Positions 37,358-46,398 are shown, numbered from the stretch's first letter. The stretch is DNA of 64,000 bases from Jannaschia sp. W003 (GCF_025144335.1 NZ_CP083539.1:807501-871500), one strand, 5' to 3'. Numbers and translations: made by a program. Notes: generated from the sequence alone by a model not told the origin.

Positions 37358-37869
37358 TTCAGGACCTGCGGCAGACCGGCCGTGACCAGCACCACCCGGT
37401 CCGCGGCGGCGGCGAGGCGCTGGTTCAGCAATCCTTGCGCACGCTGGAACCGGCGCGCCATCGCGTTGGCGGGCACCACGCCGCCGCCCACGTCGTTCGA
37501 GACCACCCAGAAGCGCCCCGGCGCCGCGCGCATGGCGGCGATCCACGCCTTGGCGGGCGCCTCCCAGTCGCGCTCGCCGAGGTTGGCGAGCCACATGGTC
37601 GCGCAGTCCACGAGCACCGCGCCCTCCAGACCCGCGCAGGCCCCGGCCAGATCCTCGGGCGCCTCGTGCAGCACCCACCCCGTGCCCCGCCGCGCCGCGT
37701 GCGCGGCACGCTTCGCCTCCATCTCGGCATCCAGGATCCGGGCGGTCGCGACGTAGGCGAGCGGGGCGCCCTCGCGGGCCGCCCAGTCCGCGGCCTCCGC
37801 CTCGGCGAAGGCGGACTTTCCGGACGCCGCATGGCCCAGCGCAAGCACGATTTTGCAAGAGTTGGGCAT
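37354..37869 (-). CDS. cobU: Adenosylcobinamide kinase / adenosylcobinamide-phosphate guanylyltransferase
   Basis: 171 residues, P-loop protein. It phosphorylates adenosylcobinamide and attaches GMP for the nucleotide loop of vitamin B12. The P-loop is LGHAASGKSAFAE near residue 11; DCATMWLANL near 90 and WVVSNDVGGGVVPAN near 122 are further family signatures, and it ends GLPQVLK as expected. The stop overlaps the phosphatase start. It is divergent from rpoH with a 93-base gap. Confidence 0.92.
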   Translation of the reverse strand: MPNSCKIVLALGHAASGKSAFAEAEAADWAAREGAPLAYVATARILDAEMEAKRAAHAARRGTGWVLHEAPEDLAGACAGLEGAVLVDCATMWLANLGERDWEAPAKAWIAAMRAAPGRFWVVSNDVGGGVVPANAMARRFQRAQGLLNQRLAAAADRVVLVTAGLPQVLK

Positions 37870-37962
37870 TTCTTGGAAACTTTAATGTTCCGGGAGGGTT
37901 GTGGCTGCAAGCAAGTAGCGAGCGCGCCGGCGCCCTGCGGACGCATGAAGAGGGGATTGCCG

Positions 37963-38841
37963 ATGGCTCTCGATTTCAACTCCGACACCTCGCTGTCAAG
38001 GCGCGCCATGAAGGCGGAGCTTCTCGACGCGGAGACCGAGCTGCGGCTCGCCTACGCCTGGCGCGACCAGCGCTGCGAGGAGAGCCTGCACCGCCTGATC
38101 ACCGCCTACATGCGCCTCGCCATCTCCATGGCCGCCAAGTTCAAGCGCTACGGCGCGCCCATGAACGACCTGATCCAGGAGGCCGGGCTCGGGCTGATGA
38201 AGGCCGCCGAGAAGTTCGACCCCGACCGCGGCGTGCGCTTCTCGACCTACGCCGTGTGGTGGATCAAGGCGTCGATCCAGGACTACGTGATGCGCAACTG
38301 GTCGATGGTGCGCACCGGCTCGACCAGCAGCCAGAAGTCGCTGTTCTTCAACCTGCGCCGCGTGCAGGCCCGGCTGGAGCGCGAAGCGCTGGCCGAGGGC
38401 GTGATCCTGGACCGCCAGACCATGCGCGAGCGCATCGCCACCGAGGTCGGCGTGCCGCTCCACGACGTGGAGATGATGGAAGGGCGCCTGTCGGGGTCCG
38501 ACTTCTCGCTGAACGCCACCCAGTCCTCGGACGAGGAGGGGCGCGAGTGGATCGACACCCTCGTGGACGGCGCCGAGCAGGCCGACACGCTGGTGCAGCA
38601 CGACCACGACACCGCGCAGCTGCGCGAGTGGCTGCTGGAGGCGCTGAACGGCCTGAACGACCGCGAGCGGTTCATTGTGCGCGAGCGCAAGCTGCGCCCC
38701 GAGCCGCGCACCCTGGAATCGCTCGGCAACGAGCTGCGCCTGTCCAAGGAGCGCGTGCGCCAGCTCGAGGCGGCCGCCTTCGCCAAGATGCGCCGCATCC
38801 TGGACGGGCAGTCGCGCGAAGTGCGCGGGTTCCTGAACTGA
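37963..38841 (+). CDS. rpoH: RNA polymerase sigma-32 factor (RpoHII type)
   Basis: 292 residues. The sigma70-family regions are visible: region 2 (AYMRLAISMAAKFKRYGAPM then DLIQEAGLGLMKAAEKF), region 2.4 (TYAVWWIKASIQDYVMRNWS) and region 4 (TLESLGNELRLSKERVRQLE). It lacks an N-terminal region 1.1. The wording of the N-terminus (SLSRRAMKAELLDAETELRL) matches the RpoHII paralogue of rhodobacters, which controls heat and singlet-oxygen genes; the second RpoHI gene is elsewhere or absent here. The start with GAGGGG upstream (gaggggattgccgatg) was preferred over an ATG six codons earlier. It is divergent from cobU, and its stop overlaps the ChaN-like gene. Confidence 0.93.
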   Translation: MALDFNSDTSLSRRAMKAELLDAETELRLAYAWRDQRCEESLHRLITAYMRLAISMAAKFKRYGAPMNDLIQEAGLGLMKAAEKFDPDRGVRFSTYAVWWIKASIQDYVMRNWSMVRTGSTSSQKSLFFNLRRVQARLEREALAEGVILDRQTMRERIATEVGVPLHDVEMMEGRLSGSDFSLNATQSSDEEGREWIDTLVDGAEQADTLVQHDHDTAQLREWLLEALNGLNDRERFIVRERKLRPEPRTLESLGNELRLSKERVRQLEAAAFAKMRRILDGQSREVRGFLN

Positions 38842-39572
38842 AGCGCGCCGCGACGCTCGCGCTCCTGGCGGCGCTCGCCGCCGGGGGCGCGATGGCGGAC
38901 GTGCCCGCGCTGCCGCCCGCCGACGTGTACGTGCTGGGCGAGCGCCACGACAACCCGGACCACCACCGCGCGCAGGCGGCGCTGATCGCGCGCATCGCGC
39001 CCACGGCCCTGGCCTTCGAGATGCTGACCCCGGCGCAGGCCGCCCGCATCGGCCCGGACACCGCCCGCGACGCCGCGCTCGGCGCGCGGCTCGGGTGGGA
39101 GGCGTCGGGCTGGCCGGACTTCGCGATGTACCTGCCGGTGTTCCAGGCCTCGGACGCGCCCGTGGTCGGCGCCGGGGGCGACGATCCCCGCGACCTTTCC
39201 GCCTTCGCGCTGGACGCGCCGCTGCCCGGGGCCGAGCAGGCGGAGCGCGAGGCCGAGCAGATGGCGGCCCACTGCGACGCGCTGCCCGAGGATCTCCTGC
39301 CCCGGTTCGTGGCCAGCCAGCGCGAGCGTGATGCCCGCCTCGCCGCCGCCACGCTGGAGGCGCTGGCGGAGCACGGAGCGCCGGTGGTTCTGGTCGCGGG
39401 CAACGGCCACGCGCGCACCGACCGGGGCGTACCCTACATGATCCGGCAGGCGGCGCCGGACGTGCGTGTGATCGCGGTGATCCAGGGCGAGGGCGAGGAA
39501 CTGCCGCCCGGCGACGTGCAGCTTACCTCGGAGGCGCCCGAGCGGGGCGATCCCTGCGACGCCTTCCGCTAG
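38838..39572 (+). CDS. ChaN-like haem-binding/uptake-associated exported protein
   Basis: About 244 residues. Early residues LKRAATLALLAALAAGGAMA form a signal peptide; the domain VYVLGERHDNPDHHRAQAAL carries the E-R-H-D-N motif of the ChaN family (DUF399; TIKI-like fold), which binds haem in characterised relatives. The best-fitting start is a rare CTG (38838) whose TG A overlaps the rpoH stop, giving a four-base CTGA. The next ATG (38891) would remove the signal peptide, so I prefer the CTG but with low certainty. Translation coupling with rpoH suggests joint expression in stress. Confidence 0.7.
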   Translation: MKRAATLALLAALAAGGAMADVPALPPADVYVLGERHDNPDHHRAQAALIARIAPTALAFEMLTPAQAARIGPDTARDAALGARLGWEASGWPDFAMYLPVFQASDAPVVGAGGDDPRDLSAFALDAPLPGAEQAEREAEQMAAHCDALPEDLLPRFVASQRERDARLAAATLEALAEHGAPVVLVAGNGHARTDRGVPYMIRQAAPDVRVIAVIQGEGEELPPGDVQLTSEAPERGDPCDAFR

Positions 39573-39605
39573 ACGCCCCCGGCAGCGGAGCCTAAGCGTC
39601 GTGCC

Positions 39606-40811
39606 ATGCTGACGGGCAAGCGCATCCTCCTGGTGATCGGCGGCGGCATCGCCGCCTTCCGCGCGCTGGAGCTGATCCGCCGCCTGCGCGAGCGCGGCGC
39701 CGCCGTCACACCGGTGCTGACCAAGGGCGCCGAGCAGTTCGTGACGCCCCTGTCGGTCTCGGCCCTCGCCGCGCACAAGGTGCACCGCGACCTGTTCGAC
39801 CTCACGGACGAGGCTGAGATGGGGCACATCGAGCTGTCCCGCTCCGCCGACCTCGTGCTGGTGTGTCCCGCGACCGCGAGCCTGATGGCGCGCATGGCGC
39901 AGGGCCACGCCGACGACCTCGCCACCACGCTGCTGCTCGCCACCGACACGCCGGTGATGATCGCGCCCGCCATGAACGTGCGGATGTGGGAGCACGCGGC
40001 CACGCAGCGCAACCTCGCGCGCCTGCGCGCCGACGATGTGCGCGTGGTCGGCCCCGACGAGGGCGCCATGGCCTGCGGCGAGTTCGGGCCGGGACGGCTG
40101 GCGGAGGTGCCCGACATCGTGGCGGCCGTGGAGGGGTTCTTCGCGGACGGGCCGCTCCGGGGCCGCCACGTGCTGGTGACCTCCGGCCCGACCCACGAGC
40201 CGATCGACCCCGTGCGCTACATCGCCAACCGCTCCTCGGGGGCACAGGGAACGGCCATCGCCGCCGCACTGCGCGACCTCGGGGCGCGGGTCTCCTTCGT
40301 GACCGGCCCCGCGGACGTGCCTCCGCCCGAGGGGGTGGAGGTGATCCGCGTTCAGACCGCCCGCGAGATGCTGGCCGCCGTGGAGGCTGCGCTGCCCGCC
40401 GACGCCGCCGTGATGGCCGCCGCGGTGGCCGACTGGCGGGTCGAGAACGCGAGCGGATCGAAGATGAAGAAGGACGGATCGGGGAACGCGCCCGCGCTGG
40501 CGTTCGCCGAGAACCCCGACATCCTCGCCACCGTATGCCGAGGGGACCGTCGCCCCGCCCTCGTGGTGGGCTTCGCCGCCGAGACGGGGGACGCGGCGGG
40601 CGACGTGGTGGCCCACGCCACCGCCAAGCGCCTCCGCAAGGGCTGCGACTGGATTGTGGCCAACGACGTGTCGCCCGCGACCGGCATCATGGGTGGACCT
40701 GAGAACGCGGTGACGGTGATCTCCGAGGCCGGCGCCGAGCCGTGGCCGCGCCTGTCCAAGTCCGAGACCGCCCGCCGGCTCGCCGCCCGCATCGCGGAGG
40801 CGCTGGCGTGA
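39606..40811 (+). CDS. coaBC: Bifunctional phosphopantothenoylcysteine decarboxylase / phosphopantothenate--cysteine ligase
   Basis: 401 residues, the complete two-domain enzyme of coenzyme A synthesis. The N-terminal flavin domain starts [20 protein letters not shown] and has the catalytic [10 protein letters not shown] near residue 121. The ligase half begins [20 protein letters not shown] near residue 190 and has the [10 protein letters not shown] lysine loop near 281 and the NDVS pattern at the end. The stop overlaps the dut start. Assignment is firm. Confidence 0.96.
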   Translation: MLTGKRILLVIGGGIAAFRALELIRRLRERGAAVTPVLTKGAEQFVTPLSVSALAAHKVHRDLFDLTDEAEMGHIELSRSADLVLVCPATASLMARMAQGHADDLATTLLLATDTPVMIAPAMNVRMWEHAATQRNLARLRADDVRVVGPDEGAMACGEFGPGRLAEVPDIVAAVEGFFADGPLRGRHVLVTSGPTHEPIDPVRYIANRSSGAQGTAIAAALRDLGARVSFVTGPADVPPPEGVEVIRVQTAREMLAAVEAALPADAAVMAAAVADWRVENASGSKMKKDGSGNAPALAFAENPDILATVCRGDRRPALVVGFAAETGDAAGDVVAHATAKRLRKGCDWIVANDVSPATGIMGGPENAVTVISEAGAEPWPRLSKSETARRLAARIAEALA

Positions 40812-41260
40812 CCGCGATCCGCTGCCTGCGCCTGCCCGGCGCCGACCCCGCCATGCCGCTGCCCGGCTACGAGACCGCGGGCGCCGCGGGCGCCGACCTG
40901 CGCGCCGACCTCATGGGCGGGCCCGAGATCGTGCTGGAACCGGGTGCTCGCGCGCTCGTCCCCACCGGCCTCGCGGTGGCGGTGCCTGACGGCTTCGAGT
41001 TGCAGGTCCGCCCTCGCTCCGGCCTCGCCCTGCGCCACGGGCTGACGGTGCTGAACGCGCCGGGCACCGTGGACGCGGACTATCGGGGGCCTCTCGGGGT
41101 GATCCTCGTGAACCTCGGGAGCGAGGCGGTGACGGTCGCGCACGGGATGCGGATCGCGCAAGCCGTCGTGGCCCCCGTGGTGCGGGCCTGGTGGGAGGCG
41201 GCGGAGGCGCTGGGCGACACCCCCCGCGGCGCGGGCGGCTTCGGGTCGACCGGCGCATGA
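40808..41260 (+). CDS. dut: dUTP diphosphatase
   Basis: 150 residues, trimeric dUTPase. Motifs appear in order: AGADLRADL near 25-33 (motif 1), [20 protein letters not shown] near 65-84 (motifs 2 and 3), DADYRG and the C-terminal glycine-rich [10 protein letters not shown] tail (motif 5). The GTG start overlaps the coaBC stop (GTGA), and the stop overlaps the next gene's ATG, so coaBC-dut-moeB are one coupled transcript. Assignment is firm. Confidence 0.97.
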   Translation: MTAIRCLRLPGADPAMPLPGYETAGAAGADLRADLMGGPEIVLEPGARALVPTGLAVAVPDGFELQVRPRSGLALRHGLTVLNAPGTVDADYRGPLGVILVNLGSEAVTVAHGMRIAQAVVAPVVRAWWEAAEALGDTPRGAGGFGSTGA

Positions 41261-42324
41261 TCCTCCTGATCCTCGTCGCCCTCGCCGCCGCGATCTGGTT
41301 CCTCGGCCGCCGCATGGGCACGCCGGTGCAGGCGCGGCTCATCATGCTCGCCCTCCTCTACGTCGCCGTGCTGGCGGCCGTGGTCGCACTGCCCGCGGGC
41401 CACCCCCTGCGCGAGCAGCTCGGCGGCGGCCCCGGCCCGTGGCTGGTGCTGGGCGCGCTGGGCGCGGCCGTGTTCGCCTATGCCCGCGTGATCCGCGGCG
41501 TGCGCGGGCGGGCCGCCGGCATCGAGGCCGAGCGCGACGCCGAGGAGACGCGCGCCGCCGCCCCCCGCGGCCCCTTCTCGGAGGTGGAGCTGGAGCGCTA
41601 CGCCCGCCACATCGCCCTGCGCGAGGTCGGCGGGCCGGGGCAGCGGAAGCTCAAGGACGCGAAGGTGCTGGTGGTGGGGGCAGGGGGCCTCGGCTCGCCC
41701 GCGCTGCTGTATCTCGCCGCCGCCGGGGTCGGCACCATCGGGGTGATCGACGACGACGCGGTCTCGCTCTCGAACCTCCAGCGCCAGATCGTCCACTCGG
41801 ACGCGCGCACCGGCATCCCCAAGGTGTTCTCGGCCGAGACCGCGATCCGCGCGCTAAACCCCCACGTTTCGGTGCGCCCCTACCACCGCCGCCTCACGAC
41901 GGAGATCGGCGAGGCGCTGGTGGCGGACTACGACCTCGTGCTCGACGGCTCCGACAGCTTCGCCACCCGCGACGCCGTGAACCGGGCCTGCGTCGGCGCG
42001 GGGCGCCCCTTGGTGGCCGGGGCGATCACCCAGTGGGAGGGGCAGGTCACGATCTACGACCCCGCCGCCGGCGCCCCTTGCCTCGCCTGCCTGTTCCCCG
42101 AAGCCCCCGCCGACGGCCTGGCCCCCTCCTGCGCCGAGGCTGGCGTGGTGGGCGCGCTGCCGGGGGTCGTGGGGTCGATCATGGCGCTGGAGGCGGTGAA
42201 GGAGATCACCGGCGCCGGCACCACGCTGCGGGGCACGATGCTGCTCTGGGACGGGCTGGACGCCGACGCCCGGCGCATCAAGGTGGCTCGCCGCGCCGAC
42301 TGCCCGGTCTGCGGGGATATCTGA
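41257..42324 (+). CDS. Membrane-anchored MoeB/ThiF-type adenylyltransferase
   Basis: 355 residues. Residues 1-80 contain three hydrophobic segments (about 2-17, 28-45 and 61-76), then a charged linker, then a full E1-like ThiF/MoeB domain from residue 108 on ([16 protein letters not shown] site VVGAGGLGS at 140-147, CLACLFPE and the last CPVCGDI, making a Zn CxxC pair). MoeB adenylates the C-terminus of MoaD for sulfur transfer in molybdopterin synthesis; ThiF acts on ThiS. No rhodanese domain follows. The membrane tail is unusual, and its role is unknown. It overlaps the dut stop by four bases. Confidence 0.85.
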   Translation: MILLILVALAAAIWFLGRRMGTPVQARLIMLALLYVAVLAAVVALPAGHPLREQLGGGPGPWLVLGALGAAVFAYARVIRGVRGRAAGIEAERDAEETRAAAPRGPFSEVELERYARHIALREVGGPGQRKLKDAKVLVVGAGGLGSPALLYLAAAGVGTIGVIDDDAVSLSNLQRQIVHSDARTGIPKVFSAETAIRALNPHVSVRPYHRRLTTEIGEALVADYDLVLDGSDSFATRDAVNRACVGAGRPLVAGAITQWEGQVTIYDPAAGAPCLACLFPEAPADGLAPSCAEAGVVGALPGVVGSIMALEAVKEITGAGTTLRGTMLLWDGLDADARRIKVARRADCPVCGDI

Positions 42325-42407
42325 GCGCAGCGGCTGCTTGCCGCGCGCCGGGCTTGAACGCGGCGCCCCCCGGTGTCCTACTCCGACCGTCAAACCGGGA
42401 GAGACCC

Positions 42408-43196
42408 ATGCGCCCCATCCTCGCCGCCGCCGCCATCTTCGCCTTCGCCGGCCCCGCCCTTGCCGACGCGCACCTGCCCGACCTCGGGGGGCGGACCGTC
42501 GCCATCGCCACCGAGGACGCCTACCCGCCGCTCCAGTTCAAGGACCCCGGCTCGGGGGACGCCATCGGCTGGGAGTACGACGCGATGGCCGAGATCGCGG
42601 AGCGGCTGAACTTCACCCCCGAGTACGAGAAGATCTCGTGGGACGCGATGATCCCGGCCGTGGCCGAGGGGCAGATGGACATGGGCATGACCGGCATCAC
42701 GATCCGCGAGGACCGGGCCGAGACCGTGGACTTCTCGGACCCCTACATGCGCTCCGAGATGGTGATGCTGGTGCGCGGCGACGAGGCGCGCTTCTCGGAC
42801 GCCGCGGGCTTCGCGGCCGACGACGACCTCCTGATGGCCGCCCAGCCCGGCACCACGCCGTTCTACGTGGGCGTCTACGACGTGCTCGACGGCGACGAGG
42901 CGAACCCACGCATCAAGCTGTTCGAGACCTTCGGCGCCGGCGTGCAGGCCCTGCGCGCGGGCGACGTGGACCTCGTGCTGACGGACGGCACGGCCGGAGC
43001 GGGCTACGTGGAGGCGAGCGATGGCGCGCTCAAGATCGTGGGCGAGACGCTGGGGACCGAGGACTTCGGGTTCATCTTCCCGAAAGGCAGCGACCTCGTG
43101 GAGCCGATGAACGCGGCGATCACCGCAATGCGCGAGGACGGCACGCTGGATGCGCTGAACGCGAAGTGGTTCCTCGACTACAAGATGGGCCAGTAG
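42408..43196 (+). CDS. Amino-acid-type ABC transporter substrate-binding protein
   Basis: 262 residues with a signal peptide ([20 protein letters not shown]). The body is a type II periplasmic binding fold for polar amino acids: [40 protein letters not shown] and [20 protein letters not shown] are typical of the GlnH/HisJ family. The ribosome site GGAGAG precedes the ATG. It forms a pair with the permease that starts seven bases after its stop. The ligand is not identifiable. Confidence 0.88.
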   Translation: MRPILAAAAIFAFAGPALADAHLPDLGGRTVAIATEDAYPPLQFKDPGSGDAIGWEYDAMAEIAERLNFTPEYEKISWDAMIPAVAEGQMDMGMTGITIREDRAETVDFSDPYMRSEMVMLVRGDEARFSDAAGFAADDDLLMAAQPGTTPFYVGVYDVLDGDEANPRIKLFETFGAGVQALRAGDVDLVLTDGTAGAGYVEASDGALKIVGETLGTEDFGFIFPKGSDLVEPMNAAITAMREDGTLDALNAKWFLDYKMGQ

Positions 43197-43202
43197 CGCC
43201 GC

Positions 43203-43982
43203 ATGGGCCCGGCGCGGGCGGCGGGAGGCGAGTTTCCGTGGTGGCTCGCCGCCGTGGCCCTGCTGCTGGGCGGGGCCTACGCGCTGGTGCTGCTGGATGA
43301 TGCCTCGCGGCAGGTGCTGATCACCTTGCGCCGGGGGCTGTGGATCACGGTGCTCGTCACCGTGGTATCGTTCACCTTCGCCTGTCTCGTGGGCCTCGGG
43401 GTCGCGCTGATGTCGCTCTCGCACGTGCGCGCCCTGCGCGAGGCGGCGCGGTTCTACGTGGAGATCATCCGCGGCATCCCCATCCTCGTGCTCCTGCTCT
43501 ACGTGGCCTTCGTGCTGGCGCCGGGGCTGGTGGCGTTCTGGAACTGGCTGGGTCTTCCGGACGCGCGCACGCGGGACTTCCCGCTCCTGTGGCGGGCGGT
43601 GTTGGCGCTGGTGATCGCCTACAGCGCCTTCATCGCCGAGGTGTTCCGCGCCGGCCTCCAGTCGGTCGACCCCGGCCAGATCGAAGCCGCCAAGGCGCTC
43701 GGCCTCCGGGGCCGCCAGCGCTTCCGCCACGTGGTGTTCCCGCAGGCGATCCGCACGATCCTGCCCCCCTTGGGCAACGACTTCGTGGCGATGGTGAAGG
43801 ACTCGTCGCTGGTCTCGGTGGTGGGCGTCCTCGACATCGCGCAGCTCGGCAAGGTCACGGCGGCGGGCAACTTCCGCTACTTCGAGACCTACAACGTCGT
43901 GGCCCTGCTCTACCTGACCATGACCATCGCCCTCAGCCTCGCCCTGCGACGGCTGGAGCAGCACATGGGGAGGAGGCGCTAG
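43203..43982 (+). CDS. Amino-acid ABC transporter permease
   Basis: 259 residues with about five to six transmembrane segments and the HisMQ-type pattern: EIIRGIPILVLLLYVAF near residue 85, and the EAA loop EAAKALGLRGRQRF near 160-173 that contacts the ATPase. It follows the binding protein after seven bases. No ATPase gene follows before the convergent mipZ, so the system must borrow an ATPase from elsewhere. The substrate is unknown, probably a polar amino acid. The start is ATG at 43203. Confidence 0.88.
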   Translation: MGPARAAGGEFPWWLAAVALLLGGAYALVLLDDASRQVLITLRRGLWITVLVTVVSFTFACLVGLGVALMSLSHVRALREAARFYVEIIRGIPILVLLLYVAFVLAPGLVAFWNWLGLPDARTRDFPLLWRAVLALVIAYSAFIAEVFRAGLQSVDPGQIEAAKALGLRGRQRFRHVVFPQAIRTILPPLGNDFVAMVKDSSLVSVVGVLDIAQLGKVTAAGNFRYFETYNVVALLYLTMTIALSLALRRLEQHMGRRR

Positions 43983-44000
43983 GGCCCCTCCCTCATCCTA

Positions 44001-44035
44001 CCAGAAATACCTCGGGGTCCGGGGCAGAGCCCCGG
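44001..44035 (+). repeat. Type-A repeat, copy 4 (short)
   Basis: ccagaaatacctcggggtcc followed by ggggcagagccccgg; the central hairpin of other copies is absent and only the final one remains. It lies between the convergent permease and mipZ. Confidence 0.6.
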
Positions 44036-44045
44036 CGCTCTCCGC

Positions 44046-44855
44046 TCAGAACGCCATCTCCACCGAGGGCAGCCGCAGCGACGAAATCAGCTCCCGCACC
44101 TCCTGCCGCGCCGCCACGTTGCTCAGGTTCAGGTTCGCGATCCCGATGTCCTTGAGGTCGAGCAGCGTCATGCCGCGCGGGAACAGCTCGCGGAAGATGA
44201 CCCGCTCGGTGAAGCCCGGCGCCACGCGGAAGCCGATGCGCTTCGAGAGGTCCTCCAGCGCCTGGCCCATCTTGCGCTTGTTGTGCATCTCCTGCGCGCC
44301 GAGGCGGTTTCGCAGCACGATCCAGTCCACGGGCGGCAGGCCCGCCTTGGCGCGCAGCTGGCGCGCGTGCCAGACCATCTCGCTGTACACCGACGGCCCG
44401 AGGATGCGGCCCGAGTCCGGGTCGATCTTGGCCAGGAGGTCGAAGTCCACGAAGCTGTCGTTGAGCGGCGTGACCAGCGTGTCGGCGAGGCTGTGGGCCA
44501 CCTGGGAGAGGCGGGTGTGGCTGCCGGGGCAGTCGATCACGATGAAGTCGCAGCGCCCCTCGAGGTCGGCCACGGCCAGTGACAACGACTTGTCGAACGG
44601 GTTCTCATGCTCGCCCAGCTCGGAGCGGTCCACCTTGGGCAGGCCGGCGGCCTCGGGCGACGGCAGCGTGACGCCCTGGCGGGCCGAGTAGTCGGCGCGG
44701 TTCTCGAGGTAGCGGGTGAAGGTGCGCTGGCGCAGGTCGAGGTCGAGCGCCCCCACGCGCGCCCCCGCCCGCGCGAGCGCGGTCGCGGTGTGCATGCAGG
44801 TGGTGGACTTGCCCGAGCCGCCCTTCTCGTTGCCGAAGACGATGATGTGCGCCAT
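44046..44855 (-). CDS. mipZ: Division-plane positioning ATPase MipZ
   Basis: 269 residues, a ParA/MinD-type ATPase. MipZ forms a gradient from the poles and blocks FtsZ assembly there. The deviant Walker A is EKGGSGKSTT at residues 9-18, and the partner residues DLDLRQRTFTRYLENRADYS and DCPGSHTRLSQVAHSLADTL are typical of MipZ. The C-terminal FTERVIFRELFPRGMTLLDL is also conserved. It is alone on its strand, divergent from the anti-sigma gene. Alphaproteobacterial MipZ replaces the Min system. Confidence 0.94.
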   Translation of the reverse strand: MAHIIVFGNEKGGSGKSTTCMHTATALARAGARVGALDLDLRQRTFTRYLENRADYSARQGVTLPSPEAAGLPKVDRSELGEHENPFDKSLSLAVADLEGRCDFIVIDCPGSHTRLSQVAHSLADTLVTPLNDSFVDFDLLAKIDPDSGRILGPSVYSEMVWHARQLRAKAGLPPVDWIVLRNRLGAQEMHNKRKMGQALEDLSKRIGFRVAPGFTERVIFRELFPRGMTLLDLKDIGIANLNLSNVAARQEVRELISSLRLPSVEMAF

Positions 44856-45051
44856 TGACCCGCGTTTCCCCCATGATCCGCCCCCGGATTAGCGAATCGG
44901 CGGGACCATGCCTAGACACCCGGCGCCCTTCGGGAGCGCATGGGTGTGGCAAATCGGACGATTCCTCCGGGATTGCCCGGCCGGGGGCGAAACTTCCCGC
45001 CTCGCGCCGCGTGGCTGCGGGTCGAACCGAGCCCGCCCCGAGGAGACGCCC

Positions 45052-45108
45052 ATGCCCCAGACCGGCCCCTCCCGCGCGCCCTCCGCCGCGCCGGGACGCC
45101 TCCGGTGA
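45052..45108 (+). CDS. 18-codon ORF ahead of the anti-sigma factor
   Basis: The frame has a strong ribosome site (gaggag, seven bases before ATG), ends in the TGA that overlaps the next start (GTGA), and encodes MPQTGPSRAPSAAPGRLR. It has no recognisable fold and would be either a leader peptide that couples translation of the next gene, or the remnant 5' end of a deleted sigma factor gene. The case rests on the ribosome site and the exact overlap. Confidence 0.4.
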   Translation: MPQTGPSRAPSAAPGRLR

Positions 45109-45737
45109 GGGGGACCGCGCCCAAGGACGACCTGCTCGCCGCCGAGCGCGCGCTGGGGCTGCTGCTGCCCGGCGAGGCGCGGCGCGTCGAGGCGCGCATG
45201 GGCGCCGAGCCCGCGCTGCGCGGCGCCGGCGCGCGCTGGGAGCGACGTCTCGTGGCCCTTCTGGAGGCGATGCCCGAGGTCGCGCCCCCGCGCGCCCTGC
45301 GGCGCCGCGCCCGCGCCCGCGCCCTGCCACCCGCGCGGGGCGGCTGGGTGCGGGGCGGGCTGCTGGCGGCCCTCCTCGGGGGCGGGGCGCTGGCCGCCGC
45401 GGCGCTGCTGGCGCCGCTGCCCGCGCTCGACGGCCCGGCGGCGGTGCTGCGCGGGGATGCGGTGGTGATGCGGGCGCGGCTCGACGGACGCGGCGGGCTC
45501 CATGTGGACCTGCAGGGCGAGGCGCCGCCGGGGCGGGTGCTGGAGCTGTGGGTGATCGCGGAGGGCGCCGCGCCGCGCTCGCTGGGCGTGGTGGAGCCGG
45601 GGGCGGCGGTGCTGAAGCTGGCCGGCATCGCGGTGCCGCCGGGCGCCGTGCTCGCCCTGTCCGAGGAGCCGCCGGGCGGCGCGCCGGACGGGGCCCCCAC
45701 GGGCGCGGTGGTCGCCTCGGGCACGGTGGGGGCGTGA
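45105..45737 (+). CDS. RskA-type anti-sigma factor, membrane-bound
   Basis: 210 residues. The N-terminal 70 residues (DLLAAERALGLLLPGEARRV) are the cytoplasmic anti-sigma domain, a transmembrane helix follows at about residues 84-105 (GGLLAALLGGGALAAAALLA), and the periplasmic RskA domain ends with LELWVIAEGAAPRSLGVVEP and SEEPPGGAPDGAPTG. The GTG start overlaps the 18-codon ORF. ECF sigma factors of the SigK type normally sit just upstream, but only the 18-codon frame is there. The gene ends just before a hairpin shared with rpmE. Confidence 0.85.
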   Translation: MRGTAPKDDLLAAERALGLLLPGEARRVEARMGAEPALRGAGARWERRLVALLEAMPEVAPPRALRRRARARALPPARGGWVRGGLLAALLGGGALAAAALLAPLPALDGPAAVLRGDAVVMRARLDGRGGLHVDLQGEAPPGRVLELWVIAEGAAPRSLGVVEPGAAVLKLAGIAVPPGAVLALSEEPPGGAPDGAPTGAVVASGTVGA

Positions 45738-45745
45738 AACGCGAA

Positions 45746-45767
45746 GCGCCGCCCCGGGGGGCGGCGC
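45746..45767. terminator. Hairpin between the anti-sigma gene and rpmE
   Basis: Arms gcgccgcccc and ggggcggcgc (10 bases each) with a two-base loop. It is shared by two convergent genes; on the minus strand the downstream sequence is ttcgcgttt, weakly like a rho-independent terminator for the rplS-rpmE transcript. Confidence 0.6.
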
Positions 45768-45788
45768 CTTGGTCGTCCGAACCGGGCT

Positions 45789-46010
45789 TCAGAAGCCGAG
45801 GCCGGCGTACTTGTTCTTGAACTTCGACACGCGGCCGCCGGTGTCCATGAGGCGCTGGCCGCCGCCGGTCCAGGCGGGGTGGACCGAGGGGTCGATGTCG
45901 AGCGAGAGCTGGTCGCCCTCCTTGCCCCAGGTGGAGCGCATCTGGACCACGGTGCCGTCGACGAGCTTGACGTCGATGGTGTGGTACTCGGGGTGGATGC
46001 CGTTCTTCAT
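45789..46010 (-). CDS. rpmE: 50S ribosomal protein L31
   Basis: 73 residues starting [20 protein letters not shown]. The sequence [20 protein letters not shown] then [12 protein letters not shown] is diagnostic of the L31 C-terminus. It lacks the zinc-binding cysteines, so it is the C-minus type of L31. It follows rplS by four bases and should be co-transcribed. Assignment is firm. Confidence 0.97.
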   Translation of the reverse strand: MKNGIHPEYHTIDVKLVDGTVVQMRSTWGKEGDQLSLDIDPSVHPAWTGGGQRLMDTGGRVSKFKNKYAGLGF

Positions 46011-46014
46011 CGCC

Positions 46015-46398
46015 TCACGCCTCCGCTTCGGCCCGGGGCCGGTAGTTGGTCTGTTCCTTGATGCGCGCGGATTTGCCCCGGCGCTCGCGCAGGTAGTAGA
46101 GCTTGGCGCGGCGGACGCGGCCGCGGCGCACCACCTCGATGGTCTCGATGTTCGTGGAGTGAAGGGGGAACACGCGCTCCACGCCCTCGCCGAACGAGAT
46201 CTTGCGCACCGTGAACGAGCCGGCGATGCCCTCGCCGTTCTTGCGGGCGATGCACACGCCCTCGTAGGCCTGCACACGGGTCCGCGTGCCTTCCGTCACC
46301 TTGAAGCCGACGCGGACGGTGTCGCCGGCCTTGAAGTCGGGGATGTCCTTGCCGAGCGCGGAGACCTGCTCCGCTTCGATCTGTGCGATCAGGTCCAC
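46015..46398 (-). CDS. rplS: 50S ribosomal protein L19
   Basis: 127 residues. The sequence [20 protein letters not shown] then [20 protein letters not shown] and [20 protein letters not shown] is typical L19. The start is a GTG with AAGGAGGG just ahead. It is at the 3' end of the rpsP-trmD group, preceded by a 194-base gap that may hold its own promoter. Confidence 0.97.
   Translation of the reverse strand: MDLIAQIEAEQVSALGKDIPDFKAGDTVRVGFKVTEGTRTRVQAYEGVCIARKNGEGIAGSFTVRKISFGEGVERVFPLHSTNIETIEVVRRGRVRRAKLYYLRERRGKSARIKEQTNYRPRAEAEA

Noticed and set aside
37870..37962. A sigma-E or sigma-32 promoter for rpoH in the cobU-rpoH gap
   Set aside because: cttggaaac is suggestive of a -35 but no matching -10 is found at the proper spacing, and no RpoE-type TGATC element is present.
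38283..40616. A 777-residue minus-strand frame opposite rpoH and coaBC
   Set aside because: Antisense shadow, very rich in Gly, His and Arg; both real genes have clear motifs on the other strand.
43983..44045. A lost ABC ATPase gene after the amino-acid permease
   Set aside because: The 63 bases hold only a repeat and no ATPase remnant.
44908..45108. A 66-residue frame that includes the short ORF before the anti-sigma gene
   Set aside because: Only the last 18 codons have a ribosome site; the longer start at 44908 lacks one and overlaps the mipZ leader region.
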